The position numbers and the translations under genes were made by a program. Shown one piece after another: positions 1-6,937 of a stretch of 64,000 nt of DNA. Under the pieces are notes generated by a model. The model was not told the DNA's origin, searched no databases, and saw only the letters and a list, made by a program, of their open reading frames with translations. Origin of the DNA: Bombilactobacillus mellifer (GTDB taxonomy: Bacteria > Bacillota > Bacilli > Lactobacillales > Lactobacillaceae); NCBI RefSeq assembly GCF_000970795.1, contig NZ_KQ034028.1:1159304-1223303 (forward strand). Direction: 5' to 3'. How positions within the stretch are numbered: position 1 is the first letter of the stretch; every line of letters begins with the position of its first letter.

Positions 1-73
1 GAGCTTTGTCAAACCTTTTTTTCGGTGACTCCCGAGCCGCGGCGCCGCTGCGCTGACAACAGAAAATATATTA
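1..73 (-). promoter_or_regulatory. GC-rich segment and possible promoter running out of the window
   Basis: This edge segment is strikingly GC-rich at 31-51 against an AT-rich background and holds a perfect 10-bp palindrome at 39-48. On the minus strand a TTGACA hexamer lies at 12-7, so a -10 box would fall outside the window. A perfect TTGACA after a GC-rich block resembles stable-RNA operon promoters, but that is inference. No clear terminator for perR is visible here. Confidence 0.3.
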
Positions 74-523
74 TCAAGTTTTCTCCGCTTGTGCAAGTAC
101 TTTTTTACAATTTGGGCAAATTCCTTTCACACTCAGCTCGATTTTATGAATTTTAAAGCCTGTTTCCTGGATTAAATAGTCATATAAATCCTGATAATGC
201 GCATAATCCACATCATATACTCGCTGGCAATTCTCACAGACAGCGTGGAAATGATTATTATGAAAATAATCAAAATGAACCGACTTATCATCATAATTCA
301 ATTCGCGAATAGGAGTCACTCGTGATAAAAACTTAAGATTATTATAAACTGTCGCAATACTGATATTTTCGGTGGAAGATTGTAAATCATTAAACACATC
401 TTCGGCCGTGGGATGATCATCGTGCGTCAACATATACTTCAAAATAGCTACCCGCTGATCAGTAATTCGGATCTTTTGTTCCCGCAATTGAGTGATGACG
501 TTTTCTAATTCTTTATCAGACAC
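74..523 (-). CDS. perR: Peroxide-responsive Fur-family repressor PerR
   Basis: This 149-aa protein is a Fur-family metalloregulator: an N-terminal winged helix (about residues 1-80) and a C-terminal dimerisation and metal domain. The regulatory metal ligands of Bacillus PerR are present at the same numbering, His37, Asp85, His91, His93 and Asp104, as are the structural zinc cysteines 96, 99, 136 and 139. Asp104 is the residue that favours PerR over Fur. PerR senses peroxide by metal-catalysed oxidation of His37 or His91 and represses oxidative-stress genes. The start is GTG with a strong AGGAGG about 7 nt upstream. That ribosome-binding site overlaps the ltaS stop codon, so perR is the last gene of the LTA operon, an unusual partner for a peroxide regulator. 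Confidence 0.9.
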   Translation of the reverse strand: MSDKELENVITQLREQKIRITDQRVAILKYMLTHDDHPTAEDVFNDLQSSTENISIATVYNNLKFLSRVTPIRELNYDDKSVHFDYFHNNHFHAVCENCQRVYDVDYAHYQDLYDYLIQETGFKIHKIELSVKGICPNCKKVLAQAEKT

Positions 524-534
524 AATAACACCTC

Positions 535-2601
535 CTAGTTGTCTAATTCTGGAGCATCTGTATGATACAAGTTCATTAATGACTTATTGCCATTTTTTGA
601 CATTAAGCTATTCTTTTTCTGTTTATTAGTTGCTTTTAACTGTTTAAGAGCTTTGGTTTTAGTATAATTATAATTCTTTTTATTGACTTTTTGGAAATTT
701 TTTAATTTATAAAAGCGCAAGAGATCGCCGGTAATTATTTTGTCAGATAAGGACAGTTCTGTATCTACTTGATTAGATTTTTGTGCTAATTGCTGCTTTT
801 GTTCCGGAGTTAGATTTTTCACAACTTCTCCAGTCTTAGTTTGATAATAAGTGCCATTAACTTTTGTGAAATCTGGCGACACAAAATCACCATTACGAAA
901 AGCAACTAATTGGTTTCGCTTGGGTGCTAATAAATCCGAACCAAATTGAATAGTATTTTGATTAGAAATGCCCAGTAGATTCAAAATCGTCGGTAAAACA
1001 TCTATTTCACCACCATAAGTATGATTAATACCACCCTGCAATCCAGGCATTTGAATCATAAACGGTACTCTTTGAAATTGTGCATTATCAAAATCGTCAA
1101 ATTTTTTTAAATTTAATAACTTAGCTACGGCCTTTTTATGGTTCGCAGAGATGCCATAGTGATCGCCATAAAATACAACCATGCTTTTTTTATCTAAACC
1201 TGTAGCCTTCAGCCAAGCCATAAATTCGCCGATTGATTCATCTAGATATTTAGCTGTTTGAACGTAGCCATCAACCGTACTATCACCCGTATTGGTTTTT
1301 GAAATTGTTTGATTCTTTTTATCCAAAATGTACGGATAATGATTGGTTACTGTAATTAACTTGGCATAAAATGGCTGCGGCAATTGTTGAATATAGTTGG
1401 CAGCATCTCTTAAAAAGATCTTATCTTTCATCCCATAGCCAATATTGTAATCTTTTTTCTCTTTAAAATACTTGGAACTAAAGAAATAATCATAGCCCCA
1501 AGATTTATAAGTGTTATCCCGATTCCAAAAACTAGGAACATCTCCATGAAACGAAGCCGTAGTATAACCCTTTTGTCCCAAAATTGCGGGAGCAGCCTGA
1601 AAGGTATTAGAGGTTCCATCAGTTACCATAGCCGCACCTTCGGGTAAGCCAAATAAAGAATTTTCCAGCATTAACTCCGCATCGGCAGTTTTGCCTTGGC
1701 CTACTTGATTAAAAAAGTTATCAAAACTTAAGGTATTATTTGCATGATAAATCTTGTTAATGTTCGGAGTAACCTCTTGATTATCCCATTTGAAATCAAT
1801 TAAAAATTGTTGGAAGCTTTCCAAATGAATAATAAAAACATTTTTCCCCTTGGCTACACCTGTATATTGAATATTAGGTTCCGTATGATTGGTATTAATA
1901 TAATTGCGGACTGATTTCAAATCAGAACTATCTGCATTGGCCTTTACTGCGCTGGTTCGGGCAGCTTTGACAGCATCATAGACCGAAAAGGCATTTAAAC
2001 CTAAATATTTGACAATATAATTATTATCAAAAGTGCGCGTTAATAATCCTGAACGATCTTGTTGGGCCATGGTTAAATTAATTCCGAATAACACTACAGC
2101 AATGGCGGAAATAGTCGTTGGAATTTTAAAATTTAATTTTCGAATGTCAATTTTTACTATTTTAAAAACTAGTAAAAGCACCAAAAAAAGCACATCGGCA
2201 AACGCAAAAAAATCAGTTGGCTTAATAATTCCCAGGATACTTTTTCCTAAGTTGTTAGAAGCCGAACCAGCTCCTTTAATCAGTGTCGTGGTTAAAAAAT
2301 CGGAAAATTCGCGATAATATAAAATATTAGCAAAAAGCCAAGTCGAGGTCAGAAGATCAATAATTAAAAGATATACATATGATTTGCGGCCCTTCATGTA
2401 AATTGCAATGCTAAATAACAAAATTGTCGTCGCCAAAGGGCTTAAAAACAATAAAAAGCCTTGTAAGCTTCCCTTAACGCCCAAATTAAATTTAGTTAAA
2501 TACATCAAATAGGTCTTAATCCAAGCTAAAACAATCGTCAAGGTAAAAAAGCCTAATTTGGTATTGCAAAAACTACTTACTTTGTTCCAATGATTCTTCA
2601 T
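535..2601 (-). CDS. ltaS: Lipoteichoic acid synthase, LtaS-type sulfatase-fold enzyme
   Basis: This 688-aa protein transfers glycerol-1-phosphate from phosphatidylglycerol onto a glycolipid anchor to polymerise lipoteichoic acid on the outer membrane face. About five membrane segments fill the first 200 residues, followed by an extracellular sulfatase domain. Catalytic-site motifs are visible: HLES (metal-binding Glu), GQGKTADAE (nucleophile Thr), HYPY, and FYGDHYG with the metal-binding Asp-His pair. The C-terminal tail is rich in Lys and Asn. Its start lies 29 nt inside the preceding membrane-protein gene and its stop is 11 nt before perR, so it is translationally linked on both sides. Paralogous LTA primases share this fold; synthase is the more likely role because it sits with the anchor glycosyltransferases. 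Confidence 0.88.
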   Translation of the reverse strand: MKNHWNKVSSFCNTKLGFFTLTIVLAWIKTYLMYLTKFNLGVKGSLQGFLLFLSPLATTILLFSIAIYMKGRKSYVYLLIIDLLTSTWLFANILYYREFSDFLTTTLIKGAGSASNNLGKSILGIIKPTDFFAFADVLFLVLLLVFKIVKIDIRKLNFKIPTTISAIAVVLFGINLTMAQQDRSGLLTRTFDNNYIVKYLGLNAFSVYDAVKAARTSAVKANADSSDLKSVRNYINTNHTEPNIQYTGVAKGKNVFIIHLESFQQFLIDFKWDNQEVTPNINKIYHANNTLSFDNFFNQVGQGKTADAELMLENSLFGLPEGAAMVTDGTSNTFQAAPAILGQKGYTTASFHGDVPSFWNRDNTYKSWGYDYFFSSKYFKEKKDYNIGYGMKDKIFLRDAANYIQQLPQPFYAKLITVTNHYPYILDKKNQTISKTNTGDSTVDGYVQTAKYLDESIGEFMAWLKATGLDKKSMVVFYGDHYGISANHKKAVAKLLNLKKFDDFDNAQFQRVPFMIQMPGLQGGINHTYGGEIDVLPTILNLLGISNQNTIQFGSDLLAPKRNQLVAFRNGDFVSPDFTKVNGTYYQTKTGEVVKNLTPEQKQQLAQKSNQVDTELSLSDKIITGDLLRFYKLKNFQKVNKKNYNYTKTKALKQLKATNKQKKNSLMSKNGNKSLMNLYHTDAPELDN

Positions 2602-3646
2602 TTAAAGGTTTTCCTCCACGCACTGGTTTGTGCTGTTGTTCATTAATCGGTTTAAAAGCAACGGCAATAATGCCCAAGAACATGCCTAAATAATAAGTAA
2701 TAAAGCGCCATAAAAACATTGCTAGTACTAATTTACTAGGGGTACTTACATAATTAGCAAACAAGGTTTTAAAACTATATTCTGCGCCTACAGTTCCTCC
2801 TGGAATCGGAAAAATCGAGGTGATCATTACAATCATAATTTGCATAATTAAAACATCCAAAATATTCATTTGACTCACATGCAAAGCTCGTAAAGTAAAA
2901 TAAACAACCAGATAGTAAAACAAGAGTTGAAGAAATGTCAATCCAGTAGCCACTAACACTTTTTGCTTTTCTCGTTTTAAAACCAAACTTTCCTCATGGA
3001 AAGTATCAATTTTAGCAATTAGTTTTTCTGTCCGTCCTTGAACTTTATCCGGATTCATAAAAAAAGCCAATACTTTCATGATACTTAAAACCATGCGCCG
3101 CGTAAATTGATAATAAAACATCACCATGAGTAAAAAACCAATTGTCACAATATGGATCACAAATCCACCGACAATTAAAGTTGCTAAACCGGCAAAATGA
3201 CTAGCGATATTCTCAAACTTAAACGCCATAGCGATAATAAAATTAAGTAAAACTATACTCTGAAAAATAATAAATTTCATTAATAAAACAGAAGTACTGC
3301 GTCCCACTTCTACTCCGGATTGTACCAATGCCACTAATTGTGCCGGTTGCCCGCCCGACGAAAAAGGAGTAATGGCATTAAATAACGCTTGAATCCAGGG
3401 AATGCGCAATAAATTCCACCAATTATGCAATTCATCGGTCCGATTTTTCAATAATACTTTTAAAACTAAGGCTTCAAAAAAGTACGACAAAAGCATCGAA
3501 GCAAAAGCCACAAAAAGCCAGAAAAAATCGAGTGTTTGCACTTGATGCCATAAAGCAGCTAAATTAGTAGTCCGCATTTCAAAAGCAATAACTCCAAAGC
3601 CTATTATTAACATTAGAAGTGCTGATAACTGATTCTTCCGACTCAT
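2573..3646 (-). CDS. UPF0104/YbhN-type integral membrane protein (LPG-synthase flippase-like domain)
   Basis: This 357-aa, multi-spanning membrane protein (about 8 segments) carries the family's PFSSGGQPAQ and PIPGGTVGAEY motifs. It corresponds to the flippase-like part of MprF without the aminoacyl-transferase domain, so lysyl-PG synthesis is not expected. It lies 10 nt after a glycosyltransferase and overlaps ltaS by 29 nt. From that position I infer a role in moving the glycolipid anchor or another lipid across the membrane for LTA assembly. Start is ATG with GAGGG upstream. The C-terminal 25 residues are charged and cytoplasmic. The family assignment is firm; the substrate is not known. 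Confidence 0.8.
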   Translation of the reverse strand: MSRKNQLSALLMLIIGFGVIAFEMRTTNLAALWHQVQTLDFFWLFVAFASMLLSYFFEALVLKVLLKNRTDELHNWWNLLRIPWIQALFNAITPFSSGGQPAQLVALVQSGVEVGRSTSVLLMKFIIFQSIVLLNFIIAMAFKFENIASHFAGLATLIVGGFVIHIVTIGFLLMVMFYYQFTRRMVLSIMKVLAFFMNPDKVQGRTEKLIAKIDTFHEESLVLKREKQKVLVATGLTFLQLLFYYLVVYFTLRALHVSQMNILDVLIMQIMIVMITSIFPIPGGTVGAEYSFKTLFANYVSTPSKLVLAMFLWRFITYYLGMFLGIIAVAFKPINEQQHKPVRGGKPLNEESLEQSK

Positions 3647-3656
3647 GCTAACCCTC

Positions 3657-4673
3657 TTAACTTACCAATTTCTGATAATAATTTCGCCAAATTTGGCTTA
3701 AATGTTCCTCAGAATAATACTGAGCTCCTGCTTGTGCCTTTTCAGTTAAGTCCTGTAACACTGCGGGATCTTGCGCTAATTTTTTAAGGCAAGTATCCAT
3801 CGCCTGAAAATCTGCTGCCGGTTGATAATAGCCAGTAATAATTGCTTGATATAAAGTTAAATCACGTAAAACAACCGGTGTATGCGTATTAAATGCTTCT
3901 AAGACAGACATTGGAAATAACTCATCATAAGATGGTAATAAAAAAACATCCGCAGCATTTAAATAATCATTTAATTGTGAGCGGGGAATAATATCCGTAA
4001 AACGCAAATTAGCCGGAGGTTGAGCAATCATTTTTTGATATCGTTCATATCCATCAGTCATTCTACCAAAAGAAAAACCACCCGCCCAAACAAATTGCAG
4101 CTGTGGATTGGCCACGGCTAATTTATAAAAATCATCAATCCCCTTGCGTTTTTGTACTTGTCCGTCACCAAAAACGATAAAATCTTGTGTCTGAAAACCT
4201 AATTGCGTACGAATTTTTTGACGCTCACTTGCCGTTACAGGATAAAATTCTGTTTTAGAAACAAAATTGGGAATATAAGTAATTCGGTTTTTCGGTATGC
4301 CATAAGCTGTGAGTTTTGGAATAAAGCTTGGATTAACTACAATGATTTGATCCATTCGTTTATAAAAAGCAATCACATATTTATAAACCAGCTGACGAAA
4401 CAACTTGGGAATTTGTAAACTACCTTCTAAAGTTTCCGGCAAAAAATGAACATAACCTACTTTGCAACCTCTATTTGGTAAAAATGTAGACAAATAAAAT
4501 TGAGGATCAATAGTATGATAATGACTAATATCACTGGCGCTATAATGGTTGACTTGCACCTCAAAATCATTTTTTAAATAAGTGCGCAATAATCGCATTA
4601 ATTCAGCATATGCGCTCCCTACGCCTTGCCCTGCTACTTTTTGAGCCGAGGAAAACATCGTAATCTTAATCAT
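3657..4673 (-). CDS. GT4 glycosyltransferase, probable second glycolipid-anchor transferase (LafB-like)
   Basis: This 338-aa, GT-B fold retaining glycosyltransferase probably adds the second sugar to monoglycosyl-diacylglycerol, making the diglycosyl anchor of LTA. Support comes from the C-terminal GT4 signature, with acceptor and nucleotide-sugar region LPSYDELFPMSVLEAF, where the two Glu of the E-x7-E motif sit, and from its position directly after the first anchor glycosyltransferase (8-nt overlap). Length matches LafB proteins of lactobacilli (about 340 aa). No membrane segments are visible, so it is expected to act at the inner membrane face. Donor sugar (UDP-Glc or UDP-Gal) cannot be read from the sequence. 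Confidence 0.78.
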   Translation of the reverse strand: MIKITMFSSAQKVAGQGVGSAYAELMRLLRTYLKNDFEVQVNHYSASDISHYHTIDPQFYLSTFLPNRGCKVGYVHFLPETLEGSLQIPKLFRQLVYKYVIAFYKRMDQIIVVNPSFIPKLTAYGIPKNRITYIPNFVSKTEFYPVTASERQKIRTQLGFQTQDFIVFGDGQVQKRKGIDDFYKLAVANPQLQFVWAGGFSFGRMTDGYERYQKMIAQPPANLRFTDIIPRSQLNDYLNAADVFLLPSYDELFPMSVLEAFNTHTPVVLRDLTLYQAIITGYYQPAADFQAMDTCLKKLAQDPAVLQDLTEKAQAGAQYYSEEHLSQIWRNYYQKLVS

Positions 4674-5865
4674 TATAATATTGCCCGTCTTTCAATGGCT
4701 TATTAGCTAATTTTTTCTTCAAAAAATATTTATAAGAATCGCGATAAAATTCTAAAATGTGATCTCCAAAAGCATCAGAAGAAATGGTATATAGTTTTTT
4801 TTGCCGCGGTTGTACAGCATCGAATAAATGCGGATGATCCAGGTACTGAATAATAGCATTGACATACTGTGCAGGCTGATCATAAGTAACGCCTAAAGAG
4901 GGATCATCAAATAAATCATTGGTATAAGCATTAGAACGTACGACGCATTTGAGATCGGCCGCCATAGCTTCGATAAAAGTTAGCCCTTGAGATTCAGTAT
5001 CACTGGCAGATACAAATAATTCCGCCATATGATAATAAGGTGAAACTTGATCATGTGGCACTTCGCCCACAAACAAAACATGTTGTTCAATTTGCAGTTT
5101 TTGAACCAATTTGTCTAAATCATCCCGATCGGGTCCATCACCCACAATTACTAACATGATTTCTGGGTATTTTTCAATTAAAGGCGGCATACTTTGTAAT
5201 AATAACTCAATCTTTTTTTCATTAGCAATGCGACTTAAAGTTAATAGAATTCGCTGTTGTGGTTGTAATCCTAAATCTTGCCGTAATTTAACCGTATCTA
5301 CCGGCTGCGTAAATGCCGATAAATCAACACCAGTCGGAATAATTTCCATGGGCGTAGTAATACCATAGCCCCGCAAGGTGTTGTAAACACGTTGACTAGG
5401 AGCGACCACCCCTGCTAAACCGGAGACAAAGAGCTTGGAAACTTGTTTAACATGATACGGTTTTAAAAGATGGCCATTCAATACATAATGCAGATAATCT
5501 TCATACATTGTGTGGTAAGTATGAACACAAGGGATCTTTAAACTGTGTGCTACAAATTTCCCAATTAACCCCAGTGAAAATTCAGTTTGTGTATGCACAA
5601 TATCTAAATCTAATTCTTTTGCTAATTTTAAGGCATGAAACATTCCACGATAAGCAATACGTCGATCAGTAAATGAAATAAACGGAATACTACTGAGCCG
5701 AAAAATATTAGGTTCTAAGGTATTTTTGGAAACATTCGGATCGGTTGTTGTAAAAATATAAACCGTGTTTCCCTTACGTTCTAGATCATTTCTTAAAGTC
5801 TGAATTGATGTGGCTACCCCACTAACTTGTGGAAAATAAGTATCTGTAAATATACCAATATTCAT
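4666..5865 (-). CDS. GT4 glycosyltransferase, probable diacylglycerol glucosyltransferase (LafA-like)
   Basis: This 399-aa, GT-B enzyme probably transfers glucose from UDP-glucose to diacylglycerol, the first step of glycolipid anchor synthesis. The N-terminus (GIFTDTYFPQVSGV) is typical of the diacylglycerol glucosyltransferase group, with HTYHTMYEDY around residue 120 and the C-terminal donor motif ASDTESQGLTFIEAMA around residue 285. It is the first gene of the LTA operon, which runs on through the second transferase, the UPF0104 protein, ltaS and perR. Start is ATG with GAGGAG upstream. An extended -10 promoter lies about 40 nt before the gene. Confidence 0.82.
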   Translation of the reverse strand: MNIGIFTDTYFPQVSGVATSIQTLRNDLERKGNTVYIFTTTDPNVSKNTLEPNIFRLSSIPFISFTDRRIAYRGMFHALKLAKELDLDIVHTQTEFSLGLIGKFVAHSLKIPCVHTYHTMYEDYLHYVLNGHLLKPYHVKQVSKLFVSGLAGVVAPSQRVYNTLRGYGITTPMEIIPTGVDLSAFTQPVDTVKLRQDLGLQPQQRILLTLSRIANEKKIELLLQSMPPLIEKYPEIMLVIVGDGPDRDDLDKLVQKLQIEQHVLFVGEVPHDQVSPYYHMAELFVSASDTESQGLTFIEAMAADLKCVVRSNAYTNDLFDDPSLGVTYDQPAQYVNAIIQYLDHPHLFDAVQPRQKKLYTISSDAFGDHILEFYRDSYKYFLKKKLANKPLKDGQYYND

Positions 5866-5900
5866 TAACTAAGCTCCTCAAATCAGAATAATATATCTTG

Positions 5901-5909
5901 ATTATAGCA
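5901..5909 (-). promoter_or_regulatory. Extended -10 promoter of the LTA operon
   Basis: On the minus strand the sequence TGCTATAAT gives a consensus -10 hexamer with a TGn extension, about 36 nt before the first glycosyltransferase gene. No good -35 is present, which is usual for extended -10 promoters. Confidence 0.55.
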
Positions 5910-5940
5910 AAAGACTAGTTTAAAACCCATGTTCCAATTT

Positions 5941-6029
5941 AAAAAGCAGTTGCTTGTTAAATTTAACCCTTCATAGATTGAACGATCAATCGCTAATCAT
6001 TGATTAAATTGTAACCGCCAACTGCTTTT
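5941..6029 (-). ncRNA. Structured element of about 90 nt between the dNK and LTA operons
   Basis: An 11-bp perfect stem is formed by 5942-5952 and 6019-6029. Inside the 66-nt loop, read on minus, three smaller hairpins can form: TAATC/GATTA, GATTGA/TCAATC and the palindrome GTTAAATTTAAC. A run of five U follows the closing stem on minus. It may simply be an elaborate terminator for the kinase gene, or a small structured RNA. It lies upstream of the -10 at 5901-5909, so it would not be in the leader made from that promoter. Confidence 0.35.
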
Positions 6030-6093
6030 AAAGTTCGTCAGACACTGCCTGAAATATAAATATAACTAATACTTAATTCAATTGTGCTCACCA

Positions 6094-6744
6094 TTAATTA
6101 TCCAAAGTTTTACGTTCCTGTAATTTTTTATCAATTATTCGTAATACTGCTTGTCGATCCGCTAAATTATCCACAAAATCATATTTATCACAATCAATTT
6201 GCATTTTGGGGCCATAATGATAATCTTGATACCACTGCTGATAGCGATCTAGCAAATTATGATAATAATCCACCAAAGAAGCATCATTTTGCGGTTGTTC
6301 ATACGGCCGACCACGTTTTTGAATATGTGCCAACATTTTATCATAGGAAATCACTAAATGAATTAATAAATCCGGAGCCTTTTTATGAGCGGCATATGGT
6401 AATTCTTCCATCATATTATCCAATAACTCATCATAGACTTGTACTTCCTGTTCGGTAGCCCGACCCATCTCTGCATTCATGTGGAAAAAAAGTGCATCTT
6501 CATAAATAGACCGATCTAAAACATTATTATCATCAGCTAAAGCCCGTTTGATCGAAGCAAAACGTTTATTCAAAAAATAAATCTGTAACAAAAATGCATA
6601 TTTTTTCGGATTTGCATAAAACAAAGGCAAAACTGGATTATCATCTACTTGTTCGTAAAAAGCTTGGGTTCCTAGGTGTTCTGCTAGAATATTTGTCAAA
6701 CTGCTTTTACCGGCGCCAATCATGCCGCTTAACACAATCATCAT
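6094..6744 (-). CDS. Deoxynucleoside kinase (dAK/dGK type)
   Basis: This cytosolic kinase phosphorylates deoxynucleosides (dA, dG or dC) for the dNTP salvage route that lactobacilli depend on. It has the P-loop GMIGAGKSS at the N-terminus, the DRSIYEDALFF motif (usual ERS-type substrate-binding Arg) and an arginine-containing lid segment KRGRPYE. An upstream ATG exists at 6783, but AGGGGAGG lies 5-8 nt before the paired ATGs at 6744 and 6741, and the P-loop then starts near residue 8 as usual for the family, giving 216-217 aa. It appears monocistronic, with a terminator upstream at 6886-6918. Confidence 0.85.
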   Translation of the reverse strand: MMIVLSGMIGAGKSSLTNILAEHLGTQAFYEQVDDNPVLPLFYANPKKYAFLLQIYFLNKRFASIKRALADDNNVLDRSIYEDALFFHMNAEMGRATEQEVQVYDELLDNMMEELPYAAHKKAPDLLIHLVISYDKMLAHIQKRGRPYEQPQNDASLVDYYHNLLDRYQQWYQDYHYGPKMQIDCDKYDFVDNLADRQAVLRIIDKKLQERKTLDN

Positions 6745-6885
6745 TTTTTCCTCCCCTAATATACGACTTTTCAATGATAGCATAATGCTTCTAGATATGG
6801 TATCCGCAAATTGGAAAAAACTAAATCTTGTATCTGCATCCTACACCAGTTGCTCATTTATCTTTTAGTATCTAATTTAATATTT

Positions 6886-6918
6886 AAAAAAATTATTATT
6901 TCCCAGGAAATAATAATT
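6886..6918 (-). terminator. Rho-independent terminator of uvrBA
   Basis: A perfect 13-bp inverted repeat (6891-6903 and 6906-6918) with a 2-nt centre is followed on minus by a run of seven U, 20 nt after the uvrA stop. Confidence 0.88.
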
Positions 6919-6937
6919 AATCTGCTGATTACAATAG

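Noticed and set aside
2033-2317. A 94-codon plus-strand frame antisense to ltaS
   Set aside because: Shadow of the ltaS membrane region with no start signals.
6005-6025. A CcpA cre site near TGTAACCGCCAACT
   Set aside because: At least two mismatches to conserved positions, and no catabolic gene follows.
5941-6029. A tRNA gene
   Set aside because: A TTCAATC resembling a T-loop is present, but no acceptor, D-arm and anticodon arrangement of tRNA size can be drawn.
6084-6458. A 124-codon plus-strand frame antisense to the deoxynucleoside kinase
   Set aside because: It is the complement of conserved kinase sequence, with no ribosome-binding site and no family features.
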